Shown: piece after piece, positions 34,880-45,408 of the stretch
Layout of the letters: each line of letters begins with the position of its first letter
Numbering within the stretch: position 1 is the stretch's first letter
Assembly: GCF_048773025.1 (NCBI RefSeq)
Contig: NC_133551.1
Coordinates: 36,224,501 to 36,288,500, forward strand
From: Camelus bactrianus
Taxonomy: Eukaryota; Chordata; Mammalia; Artiodactyla; Camelidae
Direction: 5' to 3'
DNA: 64,000 bases
The notes under the pieces: generated by a model
The model's input: only the letters and a program-made list of their open reading frames with translations
Databases searched by the model: none
Told to the model about the DNA's origin: nothing
Program-made: the position numbers and the translations under genes

Positions 34880-35932
34880 CTCAGAAAACTGGGAATAGGA
34901 AGAAACTATCTTAATGTAATAAAGACCATATATGAAAAATTTACAACTAACATCATATTCAATGGTAGAAGACTGAAAGCTTTTCCTCTGAGGTCAGGAG
35001 AGGCAAGGATGTCTGTTTTTGCCACTTTTATTCAACAAAATAGTGGAAGTCCTAGCCAGAGTAATTAGGCAAGAAAAAGAAATAAAAGGCATCCAAATTG
35101 GAAAGGAGGATGTAAAACTGTTTCTGTTCACAGAGGACATGATCTTATATGTACAAAATCCTAAAGATTCCACAAAAACTATTAGAAATAGTAAATAAAG
35201 TTAGCAAAGTTGCAAAGTGCAAAGTCAACATGCAAAATATAAGTTGAACTTCTACATGCTATGAATGATCAGTCTGAAAAAGAAATTAAGAAAACAATAG
35301 CATCAAAAAGAACAAAATAATTAGGAATAAACTTAAAGCAGCAAATGACCTGAACACTGAAAACTACAAAATGTTGCTGAAAGCAATGAAAGAAGACACA
35401 AATAACGCAAAAAACATCCTGTGTTCATGAAAAGGAAGACTTAGTATTGTTAAGATGATAATATGACCCCAAGCTATGTATAGTTTCAATGCAGTTCCTG
35501 TGAAAATCCCAATGATATTTTTTGCAGAAATAGGAAAACACATTCCAAAGTTTATATGAAATCTCAAGGGACCTGGAATAGCCAAAATAGTCTTGAATAA
35601 GACGAACAAAGTTAAGAGGTTTCACACTTTCTCACCTCAAAACTTATTGGAAAGATTTGATAAGCAAAACAGTGAGGAACCAGCATAAATACAGACATAT
35701 AGAGCAATGGAACAAAATGAGAGCCCAAAAATAAACCCTCATGTATGATTTTCAACCAGGATGCCAAATCATTCAGAAAAGGACAGTTTTTTCAAAAATG
35801 GTGTTTGGAAAACTGGTTATTCATGTGGAGAAAAAAAAAAGTTGGACCCTTACCTTCACCATATACAAAAATTCACTCAAAATGGATCAAAGATGTAAGC
35901 ATAAGAGCTAAAACTATAAAACTTTGATAAGT
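34880..35932 (+). mobile_element. L1M LINE, internal ORF2 piece with both ends missing
   Basis: Sense L1 covering the late reverse-transcriptase region and beyond. The plus-strand translation gives [15 protein letters not shown] near 35130-35170, where active L1 has FADD: the second-position Ala and first catalytic Asp are replaced. Stops and frame changes are frequent. Further on, KWCLENWLF near 35795 and YTKIHSKWIKDVSIRAKTIKL near 35865-35925 match the same ORF2 segment that the L1 at 206-1663 carries. No 3' UTR or tail is present, so a deletion removed the right end; the left end abuts L2. Confidence 0.88.
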
Positions 35933-35992
35933 TTATATATATTTATTTTATATTTATGTATAATATATATTATATTTATATACATATAATCT
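35933..35992. repeat. (TA)n / AT-rich tract
   Basis: Alternating tatatt/tatata immediately after the L1 piece, at the place where its 3' end is missing. Confidence 0.85.
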
Positions 35993-36014
35993 GCTTTTGT
36001 TGATATCTTCTGCT

Positions 36015-36190
36015 TGTAGGCACAGCAGCAAGCACTTCACACATGTTATCTCTAAACTTTACAGAAATTTCATTTTACAGAAGAGGAAACTGAGACCAGA
36101 GAATATAAGAAATTTGCTTGAGATCAGTCTGAAATTAAGCTAATTGTGGGTAGATTTCTGACTCTTCTCAAACTCAGATCTCTGGACAAC
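36015..36190 (-). repeat. MIR SINE
   Basis: cattttacagaagaggaaac, gagaatataagaaatttgct. Confidence 0.8.
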
Positions 36191-36204
36191 TCAACATAAA
36201 GCCT

Positions 36205-36375
36205 TCTATAGAGTGCAGGCTTTAAAATCAGAAAAAAACATTGCCTAGAGCCATGTGGTTGTGTGGTGGGACACGCTTTTAACCTTCCTATTAACTCAAT
36301 TTCCTCATCTCTAATATGGAGATAATAATATTCGACTTTTTACAAGTCATAGGTGGTGAGGACTAATTAAACGGA
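36205..36375 (+). repeat. MIR SINE
   Basis: tagagtgcaggctttaaaat, caatttcctcatctctaata. It faces the preceding MIR head-on. Confidence 0.7.
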
Positions 36376-36689
36376 AATAAGGACAAGAAAGAAGAAAGAT
36401 CTCTGACTTAGTTATTCTGGCTCTTCAGGGCCGTAAAAATGTTTATTCATGAAAATTCGTAGCAAAGTCAGAAGATGAGCTGTTTGGAGAAGTGATACCT
36501 ACTCTGGAAATGGGAAAGGATGGAACTGGAAATAAGAGAGAAAGAAAATCAAAATGAAGGTGAAACTGTGTTTCCAAGAAAATAGTGTGAGAAAAATTTT
36601 GGAAATTTTGTCTCATGTATTAATGGGGAAGGAATTATAAATATGTATGTAATGCAGATTACTTTTTAAAAAATGATTCTGAGAGATTT
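36376..36689. other. Single-copy, A-rich stretch
   Basis: No gene or named repeat recognised. Confidence 0.4.
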
Positions 36690-36890
36690 CCCATAGGCAA
36701 TGTCATATAGTGAGAGAGTACTCTGAGTTTCAGCTCTGATTTCACAACTTTATATTTATGATGACATTTGGGCATGCCCGTAAGTCCTTTAAATCTCCAG
36801 GTCCCTTTATGTAAAACAGGAATATTAACACCTAGCTGACATTCTGGGGAGAATAGTGAGAAAATACATGTCCACATTATTTGAAAAGTT
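36690..36890 (+). repeat. MIR SINE
   Basis: ctctgagtttcagctctgat, ctttatgtaaaacaggaata. Diverged. Confidence 0.65.
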
Positions 36891-36894
36891 AAAA

Positions 36895-37095
36895 TACCTT
36901 TTGGGTCCAGGTTAAAGTCACTTCTATTAGACATATGACCCAAACCACTCACTTTTCTGAACCTGTTTACCATCTGCAAAAGACATAAATACAACCTACA
37001 GCCTAGAATTGTTAAAAGGATTAAATGAAATAATGCAGGTAAATCTTAGCATGGTGTTTGGCATATATTAAGGATTCAATAAGTAGCTGTGTTTA
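36895..37095 (+). repeat. MIR SINE
   Basis: ctgtttaccatctgcaaaag, aaaggattaaatgaaataat, atggtgtttggcatatatta. Same orientation as the preceding copy. Confidence 0.8.
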
Positions 37096-37784
37096 CGATA
37101 CATGCTAACAACAATAGCAATAGAAACATTCCTTTACTGTTGGGAAGTTAAAAAAAAAAGTAAGATCTATTGGAAATTTTAGGAAAAGAATTTATGGAGA
37201 TTTTTTTAAAATCCAAGTTTCTCAATGTTTTTAATTTTTCCTTACCCTGGAAAATTGTAAGAGGGTGGCATGCCTGAGGTCGCGTGCTTCTCTGTGAATT
37301 CTCTTTGACTCTACAAGGTTAGAAGCTTCTCGTCTTCTATGATTGAACACTCCCAAGACGTTGGATCATTTCCTGAACTTCATTTATTTAATAACTAATC
37401 TTTTATTGCCTTCCCTCTTTTAAAGCCAGCCGGCCAGTCTCGTTCCCTCCCTTCCACCCCTTCAAGGTCTCACCTCTTTAATCATTTGGATAAAGCTGAG
37501 ACACACTACAAACCATTTTAATGGGAGGCTGATAAGTGAAGGCCATTTTTCCTCCCGTCTGCTTCTCAACCGAGCCATACTTCGGATGATTTCCAATCAT
37601 CCCAGCCAATCACTCATGTCATTCTCCCACAGCCACCTAGTTAATATCCGCAGTCAACAGGTTCCTTTTGGCTCTTTTCTCTGGGAAAGCCTGCCATGCA
37701 AGTCCCCAGAACTCCAGAGAAATGACTCCGTACCTGGAATTCGCACAAACTCAGCCCTCAGCTGCAGGATTAACATTTTCCCAA
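37096..37784. promoter_or_regulatory. Repeat-free block, candidate distal regulatory element
   Basis: No repeat recognised. The section 37380-37780 has many AT-core sites in GC-balanced surroundings: ttatttaataactaatc near 37384, tttaatcatttgg near 37477, ccaatcatcccagccaatca near 37591. Regulatory role is inference only. Confidence 0.3.
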
Positions 37785-37936
37785 GTTGATATTAATAGCT
37801 ATCATCTCTGAGCCGTACTTCTGTGCCAGGCACTGGGCCAAGCTCTATATCTGTATTATCATGTTTAATCCTCATAAAGCCTACTAGGGAATGCTCTCAC
37901 GTCCGTTTTGTGGATAAAGAAACTTAGACCTGGGAC
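37785..37936 (-). repeat. MIR SINE, left part of a split copy
   Basis: gtgccaggcactgggccaag, tttaatcctcataaagccta, gataaagaaacttagacc. Interrupted by MER5A, resumes at 38124. Confidence 0.85.
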
Positions 37937-38115
37937 CGTATTACTCAAAAGTGTGGTCCTCTGAGTAACAGCATTATCTGGGAACTTGTAAGAAATGTAA
38001 ATTCTCCAGTTCCATCACAGACCTACCGAATATGAATCCCTGGGGGACTGTGTTCAGGAATCTGTGTTTTAAAAAGCCCCTCCAGTGATTCTGATGCAGG
38101 CTAACATTTGAGAAG
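37937..38115 (-). mobile_element. MER5A (hAT-Charlie MITE) inside a MIR
   Basis: actcaaaagtgtggtcctct, gggaacttgtaagaaatgta, cccctccagtgattctgatg. Flanked by cctgggac (37929-37936) and ccctggac (38116-38123), an imperfect 8-bp repeat as expected for a hAT target duplication. Confidence 0.9.
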
Positions 38116-38123
38116 CCCTGGAC

Positions 38124-38215
38124 TAGAAAAGGTGAGTAACTTGCCAAGTTCACAGAACTAGTAAGTTGCAGGAAGAGGCTTGGAAATCAGACTCTGGCTA
38201 ACTCCTAAACCAGAG
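38124..38215 (-). repeat. MIR SINE, right part of a split copy
   Basis: aggtgagtaacttgccaagt then tcacagaactagtaagttgc continue the MIR from 37936 in register. Confidence 0.85.
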
Positions 38216-38689
38216 TCAGGGAGGCTCTTGAATGAGATTGTTCATGAAGTTTTAGGATTTGAAATAAAATTGCCTGGCACCACCAGGACATCTGTTATTT
38301 CATGTAATAAGATGTGCAGAAGTAGCTGAACTCCCAGTTTGGTTTAAATCAGCAGTTCAGTGGCTTTCTGGCTCCAGCTCTACAACATCCCTCATTCTCT
38401 TGGCTTTCTTTTCATGGTCATAAGAAGACTGCAGCAGTTCTAGGTATTACATTTTGTTCCTCAATGCCTAGATGTCTGGGGGTGGAGGCAGAAGCAAAAG
38501 GCCTGTCTTTTATCCTTATTTTTTTATGAGCAAAACTTTTTTTTCCAAGACATACTTTCCCCAACAGACCTCCTCTCATGTATGACTGTTCAGAATTTCA
38601 TCACATGCTCATTTCCAAACCAGTCCCTGACAAGAAAAATAGAATAATACGACTGGATAAGATCAATTAAGATTTACCTCCCTTGAAGC
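38216..38689. other. Single-copy stretch, nothing recognised
   Basis: T-rich run near 38519-38551. No gene or named repeat. Confidence 0.4.
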
Positions 38690-38747
38690 ATGTGGATGCC
38701 TAAATCAACGGTGGATGGAAGTGCTAGATCAAAAAGAATGACTTCCT

Positions 38748-39237
38748 CATATAAGTGATATCATATGGTATTTTTCTTTCTCTTTCTGACTTACTTCACT
38801 TAGAATGACATTCTCCAGGTCCATCCGTGTTACTGCAAATGGCATTATTTTATTTTTTTATGGCTGAGTAGTATTCCACTATATATATATATATCTCTTA
38901 TCTTATGATATCACTTATAAGTGGAATATAAAAAGAAAAAGGACACAAATGATCTTATCTACAAAACAGAAATAGACTTACAAATATAGAGGACAAACTT
39001 ATGATTACCAGGGGGTAAAGGGAATTGGGAATTCAAAATTTGCACCTCTTGGGGAGTGACAGAAATGTTAGCTATCTTGATTGTGGTGGTGGTTTCATTG
39101 GTGTATACATCTATCAAAATTCATCAAACTGTACATTTGAAATATGCTTAGTTTACAGTACATGAATCACACCATGATAAAGATTTTTTAAAAAGAATAA
39201 AAAATTGTAATTAAAAAATTACATAAATAAATTTAAA
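38748..39237 (+). mobile_element. L1MA-like LINE, 5'-inverted, with 17-bp target duplications
   Basis: The insertion is bounded by aaaaagaatgacttcct at 38731-38747 and again at 39238-39254 (identical). 38748 to about 38893 is antisense L1 (end of ORF2: cttacttcacttagaatgac, ccatccgtgttactgcaaat). From about 38904 it is sense (ggacacaaatgatcttatct, cattggtgtatacatctatc, atcaaactgtacatttgaaa) and ends in an A-rich tail. The two parts share 15 nt as an inverted repeat: ataagtgatatcata at 38751-38765 and its complement at 38904-38918. This is the structure of a twin-primed insertion. Confidence 0.93.
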
Positions 39238-39254
39238 AAAAAGAATGACTTCCT

Positions 39255-39800
39255 AGATGTGATGCCACCTGAGGTATATCTTGATAGATAAGTTGGATTA
39301 TGTAGAGGGGGAAAAACAGTCAATAGGGACAAATTTTGAAAGAGAAATAAGTTTGGGTTCACAGGATGGCATTAGATGCTTGGAATCCAGATAGAAAAAT
39401 CAGGAGTTTATGCCATAAGAATGCAGAGCCTGTTCATTTTTGAGCAGGGCAGAGGCACACATGAGGACATGCACGGGAAGAGTCTTCTGGTGGTGTGCAG
39501 GAGATATGGGCACTGGACTCAGGACAGGGAATGGAGAGAGGCTGTGGAAGAAGACTAGCTGTTACTATAGTCTCGGTAGAATGTGCCAAGGGCTTAGTCT
39601 AGGCTGGTGGCATGGTAAGAAGGATGGCTGGAGATAAGAGTCATTTGGAAGGAAAACTGGCAAAAATGAGTGACTGATCTGCCATGGGTGATAAAGAAGG
39701 GGACGGGTCAGGAGTGACAGGTCATCTTCATGTCTGGGACCAGTTGTTCTGCTGTCCCCGGGTCATGGTGAAAAGAAAGTGCAAAAGGAATTTAGGCAAG
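39255..39800 (-). repeat. L2 LINE hosting the inverted L1
   Basis: Antisense L2 body: cagagcctgttcatttttga, gctgttactatagtctcggt, gtctgggaccagttgttctg. A short left part may lie at 38690-38747, before the insertion. Confidence 0.65.
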
Positions 39801-39939
39801 TTAAAGGAAAAAGGTCAGGTGTATAATGGGTTATTTAGGGATACATGCTTATATTCTGAAATTCAATAATTGGCTTGTGCTATAATAATAGTTTCAGTTA
39901 TTGTCAGTCTATTATGTCTTGCTGTTTTATTTATTTACT

Positions 39940-40105
39940 TAAATGTATTTTTATTATAGAAAATGTCTAACAGATACAAAAGTAGAGAGCATAGTATAAT
40001 GAGCCTGCATTACCTATTAACCAGCTTCAACATGATCAAATCCTAGCCAGTCGATCTTATTTCCTCTATTTCCTCATTTAATCTCCCCCAACAACTCCAA
40101 CCTAG
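39940..40105 (-). mobile_element. L1ME-like LINE, left part of a split copy
   Basis: ttattatagaaaatgtctaa, cagatacaaaagtagagagc, aatgagcctgcattacctat: the antisense 3' end of an old L1. It breaks at 40105 and resumes at 42422. Confidence 0.8.
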
Positions 40106-40805
40106 GTTATTTTTTTTAATAATAACTTTACAGGGACATAATTCACATACCATACAATTCACCTATTTGAAGTGTATAATCAGTAGTTTTTAGTGTATTC
40201 ATAGAGTTATGCAACCATCACCACAATCAATTTTAGAGCATTTCATCACCCCCAAAAGAAATCTCATACTCTTTAGCTATCACCTCCTGTACCTCCCTCC
40301 CTCTCCCCCAGCCCTAAACAACCACTGGTCTACTTTCTGTCACTATAGATTTTCCTGTTATGGACATTTTGTATAAATGGAATTGTACATTATGTAGTAT
40401 TTTGTGATGGGCTTCTTTCACTTAGTATAATGTTTTTGAGGTTCATCCTTCTTGTGGAATCTATCAGCATTTCATTCCTTTATATTGTCAGATAGTACTC
40501 CATCGTATGGATATACTACATTTTACATATCCATTTATCAGTTGATGGACATTGATTTCCACTTTTTGGCTGTTATGAATAATGCTGCTATGAACAGTTG
40601 TGTACAAGAACATTCATATACAAGTGGACATACATTTTCATTTTTCTTGGGTATATACCTAGCAGAGGCATTTCTGGGTTATATGGTAACTCTATATTTA
40701 ACCTTTGAAGATTAACCAGAAAACTGGTTTCCAGAATGGCTGCACATTTTACATTCCTATCAGCAGTGTGTAAGGATTCTAATTTCTCCACATTCTCCCC
40801 AACAC

Positions 40806-41168
40806 TATTTATTTATTTATTTATTTATTTTAATTTTTAAACTTTAAATTAAATTTATTTTTTTAAGGATTTATTTTTTAGAGTAGTTCTAGTTTCTCAA
40901 AGTTGAGAGGGAGGTATGATTTCCCCTATACCCCCGCCCCCATGTGCACATAGCACCCCCTATTACTAACCTTATCCACCAGAATGGTACATTTGTTACA
41001 ACTAGTTGCACCTATATGGACGCATAATAATCACCCAAAGTCCACAGTTTACATTAGGAGTCATTCTTGGTGTTGTATATTCTATGAGTTTGGACAAATG
41101 TATGATGATATATGTCCATCGTTATAGTATCATACAGAGTGTTTTCACTGCCTTAATAATTCTGTGTC
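40806..41168 (-). mobile_element. L1 3'-UTR-only insertion inside the L1M
   Basis: Starts with an (ATTT)n/T-rich tail (40806-40835), then the antisense UTR: ggtatgatttcccctatacc, agaatggtacatttgttaca, aaagtccacagtttacatta, ctatgagtttggacaaatgt. The host L1 stops at ctccccaacact and resumes near 41169, so this is a separate, severely 5'-truncated copy. Confidence 0.8.
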
Positions 41169-41244
41169 CTTGCTGTTTTCATTAGCTTTTCCCTGACTGC
41201 CAAGGCTGTTGAGCATTGTTTCATGTGCTTATCGATCATTTGTA

Positions 41245-41885
41245 CAATAGCCCTTACATGTCTTCAGTTTCACTTTCTGCAGTTTCAGTTACCTGTAGTC
41301 AACCATGATCTAAAATATTAAATGAAAAACTCCAGAAATAAGCCATTCATAAGTTTTGAATTGTGCATTGTTCTGAGTAACATGATGAAATCTCATGCAG
41401 TCCCACTCCGTTCTGCCCAGGATCCCCAGCCTTCCACATCATCTGCTCCTGACATACAGGCATCGACATCATCATGACTCAATGATCCAGGGTCACCTGA
41501 AGCAAATGATCCCCCTTCTCACTAATGTCACTAGTAGCCTAACACTACGTCACAATGCCGACCTATGTCATTCACATCATCTCATCATGCAGGCATTTTA
41601 TCATCTCATGTCATCACAAGAATGAGTACAGTACAAAATTTTTAAGAGGTAGAAAGAGAAAACACATTCACATAATTTTTATTATAGTATAGTGTTATAA
41701 TCACTCTGTTTTATTATTAGTTATCATTGTTAATCTCTTACTGTGCCTAATTTATAAGTTAAACTTTATCATAAGTATATGTATGTAGGAAAAAACAGTA
41801 TATACAGAGTTTAGTACGAGCTGCGATTTCAGGCATCCAGTAGGGGTCTTGGAATGTATCCCCAACAGATAAGGGGAGACCTCTT
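41245..41885 (+). mobile_element. Tigger-type (TcMar) DNA transposon, internally deleted
   Basis: Left end caatagcccttacatgtctt, then gtttcagttacctgtagtca, accatgatctaaaatattaa and tccagaaataagccattcat. Right end: gcgatttcaggcatccagta, ggggtcttggaatgtatccc, gataaggggagac. These are the ends of the Tigger group; the roughly 640-bp middle keeps no transposase frame, so it is a non-autonomous derivative. Orientation is assigned by the left end and is tentative. It sits in the same L1M, right after gta, consistent with TA targeting. Confidence 0.85.
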
Positions 41886-42421
41886 GGAGGAATATCTTGT
41901 CATATTATTTACTCATTTTTAATTGGGTTATTTATCTTTTTATTATTGAGATGTAAAATTTCTTTATATATTCAAGATGTACACGTCTTATCAGGTATAC
42001 GGTTTGTAAATATTTTCTCCCATTCTGTGGGTTGTCTTCTCTTTTTCTGGATGGTGTCCTTTGATGAACAAAAGTTTTTCATTCTTATGAAGTCTGAGTT
42101 AGCTATTATTTTCTTTTGTTGCTTGTATTTGTGGTGTCATATCCAAGAAACAGTTGCTTAATTTAAGATCACAGAAATTTACATTTTTGCTTTCATCTAA
42201 AAGTTTTATAGTTTTAGCCTTTCAAGTTATGTGTTTGACTCATTTCAAGTTACCTAGATGGTGTGAGATACAGGTCCCACTTCATTCTTTTTCATATGGA
42301 TATCCAGTTGTCCCAACACCATTTATTGAAAAGAATATTCAAAGAATATTCAATATTGTCAAGATAATATTGTTGAATTGTCTTGACTTCCTTGTTGAAA
42401 ATCGATTGACCATCACCCCCA

Positions 42422-42495
42422 GTTATTTTGAAGCAAATCTCAACATCATGTCAGTTCTTCTGTAAATGTATCAATATGTATCTCTGAAACTCAGT
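42422..42495 (-). mobile_element. L1ME-like LINE, right part of a split copy
   Basis: gttattttgaagcaaatctc, tctgtaaatgtatcaatatg continue the L1 that broke at 40105. Confidence 0.78.
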
Positions 42496-42504
42496 GCCCC
42501 TTTC

Positions 42505-42690
42505 TTTTATTTATCTCATCACTGATCCTCACAATAACCATCAAGGCACCATTATCCACATTTAACAGTAAAGGACACTGATGCTTTGAACGGTTGCATG
42601 ACTTGCCCAAGATCATGCAGCTACTTAAGTGACAGAACCAGATCCAAAGTCTGTGCCCTTCCTGATTACACCATCATCTGCTGAGGCCAA
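42505..42690 (-). repeat. MIR SINE
   Basis: ctgatcctcacaataaccat, gcatgacttgcccaagatca. Confidence 0.88.
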
Positions 42691-43014
42691 AGCACAGTGA
42701 AATGAGGGCAGCTTGACCCAGGCAACACTTGCCTTCAATTCCTTAAAGGTATCATTTAACTTGTTTACTTTCTTCACTGGCACCATTCCCATCTCTGTTT
42801 GCTCTTGATCTGTCCTTCTACCCATCAGGACAGAGAAAGACAGCTCTCTAAAGACTCATAGATTACCTCCTCAGACCTCAGGGAAAAGGTGGGGAAGAAA
42901 AATCAAAAGCTTGAACAATCTTAGCTTTCAAATGGGAAGTGAAATTTTGTTTACTAGAAGGACGACTTGAATTAGCAAATCTTAGCATTGAGGGACACCT
43001 TTAGTCATAGTTTG

Positions 43015-43135
43015 TTTGACCTCTTATTTCACACATGGAAAAATGTCCAGTGACTTCCTCAAGGTAACAGACTAGTTAGTGGCAGAAAGGGGTAGAAACA
43101 GGATCAAAGGCAGGTCATCTGATCCCATTTTGGTG
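43015..43135 (-). repeat. MIR SINE
   Basis: cagtgacttcctcaaggtaa, cagactagttagtggcagaa. Confidence 0.75.
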
Positions 43136-43729
43136 AATATCAGCATTTTCTCTTCCTAGAGCCTGCTGGGCATGGAGTATCACATAACCTGCCCTCAGCA
43201 ACTGAAGGGCATACAATAATCTCATGGGACTCTAAAAGATAGAAAGGGAAAGAAGAATCACTGAAGACTGGGGTTTTTCTGAACCTACCCATGGGAAATG
43301 GAAATTGTCAAAGATCTGTACGGTAGCAAGCAATCCAACTTCTGAGTCACAGAGAAGATATATGATCCAGGAATTGGAGCACATCATGCCTATCCTGTCA
43401 GTTTTTTCAATAAGGCAAAAAAAGAGAGAGAGTTGGGCTCAGACTCAACTGCAATATGCTGCCGAGGGGCACAACAGAAATACTGCAGAGAGAACATGGA
43501 TATGGATTTAAAATGACTGGGGTGAGGACAAGATGTTCAGGCTATGCTAGAATGATTTAAGTCTACACCAGAGGATAAAATCCCACCAAGTTGGACAGTG
43601 TAAGGGAGAGAACATCAATCAATGACATGGCCTTCAGGACGGATGCCAACTTACCTTCCACTGGGCCCCTACTCCACCTCCAGCAGAAAGTGGTTTTTAG
43701 GAAAGGTTCTGATGGGTAGAAGTGTTATA
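43136..43729. other. Single-copy stretch, nothing recognised
   Basis: Short A-run and GAGA tract near 43418-43432. No gene or named repeat. Confidence 0.4.
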
Positions 43730-43905
43730 ACAAAAGTTTAGAATCAGCTAGATCTTACTATCCAGCTATGTGATCTTAGACAAGTCATGTCACCTCTGCG
43801 AGCCTGTTTCTTCCTCTATCCAGAGAAGGATATCATGAGAATGAACTGAGGCAATGGTACAGCACACACAGCACAGTTCCTAGGACATAGTGGATGTTTC
43901 ACTCA
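43730..43905 (+). repeat. MIR SINE
   Basis: agctatgtgatcttagacaa, agcacagttcctaggacata. Confidence 0.82.
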
Positions 43906-44544
43906 TGCATTTTTGCATCCCTCCTTAGTCTTTCTCAGCCACATAGGAATTTTGTACCACCTCTCCAGGCACTCTTTGGCTCTCAGGAGCCAAATTATCT
44001 CTTTCAGTAGATAATTAAATATTTTATTCTCCACTTGAAACACTTTTAGAACTAAAGGAGCAGAGGCCCTGCTGAGGAACCTGAGGCCAGAGTATTCTTG
44101 GCAGAGTGGGCATCTGGACTCTCCACTCAGTGCTCCCTCCTTGGCATCACCATGGTATTCCTGGGATGCTGGTTGCCATGACTACCTAATTATTTCCTCT
44201 AGGTCTGACCACCACAACGAACTGAAACACTTGCCAAACTCCCAGCCAAATAAGCAGCAGATGTCCAATTTGAAAAACATCTTTTCTGAACAATAATGTT
44301 TGGCTTCCCATCCATCACATGGACTCATCCACAGAAATAAAGGCTGGGAGAGGCCGCTTTTGGCGGGGCAGGGTGGCAAGAATAAGTCCTGGGATGCAGA
44401 AGGGGCCCAGACTCATGTCTGTGTCTTCCCTTGGATGAACCATGCAGGAGGCACTCCTTCCTGACATGACATACTGATTCATTTATGGAGTCACTAACTC
44501 TGTTCAGTTGGTCTTATGACAAGTTCTGAGCAGCCACATAGTAG
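43906..44544. other. Single-copy stretch, nothing recognised
   Basis: No gene or named repeat. A 65-codon minus-strand frame (44182-44379) has no domain. Confidence 0.4.
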
Positions 44545-44790
44545 CAGTGAGGGCACAAAGCTAATGGCTTTTAGGGTCAGACCGGTGTGAGTATCAATAC
44601 CACTTTTGCCTCTGATTACCTGAGACTTTGGCCAAATTTACTTCTTTGAGGCTCCCATTTCCTCATATAAAATGAGGATTACAATACCTGCCTTATAGCA
44701 TCATCATGGAATTAAAGCAGAAAGCATAGGGCTGTAGCACAGTGCTTGGGCCTAGTAAATCCTTGATGCATGTTGGTTATAAATTTGTTT
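44545..44790 (+). repeat. MIR SINE
   Basis: Near full length: cttttagggtcagaccggtg, ctcccatttcctcatataaa, gtagcacagtgcttgggcct. Confidence 0.85.
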
Positions 44791-44899
44791 TTAAATCATC
44801 ACACAGTCTAATATACCCACTCTGCCACAATATATCAAGATGAATGATTGCTTTTGAGAAATACAGAATCTCATCCGAACAAAGAGAGTCTTACAATGT

Positions 44900-45055
44900 A
44901 TTTCATACAACATATTTATTTTATTGAGGAGGAAATTGAGACCCAGAAAGGTTAAGGTCTTTGCCTGAGATCACACAGCTAGTCAACAGCAACGCTAAGA
45001 TTGGTAGGCCAGGGTTCTAACATCCAATCCTGTGCTTTTTCCAGCATCCAATAAT
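44900..45055 (-). repeat. MIR SINE
   Basis: gaggaggaaattgagaccca, ctgagatcacacagctagtc. Confidence 0.85.
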
Positions 45056-45125
45056 GATTAAGAAATGGAAAGAGGGAAGAAAATTAGCATGCATTGAGCA
45101 CCTACTATTCACAGATATTCTGCAT

Positions 45126-45213
45126 AATTTTTTTTATTGAAGCATAGTCAGTTACAACGTGTCAATTTCTGGTGTACAGCACAATGTCCCAGTCATGCAC
45201 ATATATACATATA
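45126..45213 (-). mobile_element. Very short L1 3'-end insertion (camelid-type)
   Basis: Only the last ~88 bp of an L1: T-run, attgaagcatagtcagttac, gtgtcaatttctggtgtaca, gcacaatgtcccagtcatgc. Bounded by tctgcat at 45119-45125 and 45214-45220. The 'gcatagtcagttaca...cccagtcatgca' variant is what I associate with camelids. Confidence 0.85.
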
Positions 45214-45309
45214 TCTGCATGAATTGTTTTGTTTAATCCTTACAGCAATAATAGAGTGCTATGCATTATTAGTCTTAATAAATAAGCAAACTCAAATATA
45301 AGCTTTAAA

Positions 45310-45408
45310 GAGCAGAGAGTATGTCTTTTTTTGTTCATTCCTGTATCCTCAGCAGGCAGAACAGTGCTTGGCACATAGTAGATGCCCGATAAATATTTGC
45401 CAGTGAGC
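45310..45408 (+). repeat. L2 LINE 3' end inside the MIR
   Basis: cattcctgtatcctcagcag, cagtgcttggcacatagtag, atgcccgataaatatttgcc: sense L2 terminus between two MIR parts. Confidence 0.8.

Larger units (their letters stand above)
40111..42413 (-). mobile_element. L1M LINE (middle level of a nested stack)
   Basis: Antisense old L1, 3' end at 40111 (acagggacataattcacata), ORF2 end near 40520 (cagttgatggacattgattt), then, after two insertions, upstream ORF2 from 41886 to 42413 (tctcccattctgtgggttgt, tggatatccagttgtcccaa, aacaccatttattgaaaaga). gttatttt at 40106-40113 and 42422-42429 looks like its target duplication in the older L1. Coding capacity is lost. Confidence 0.88.
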
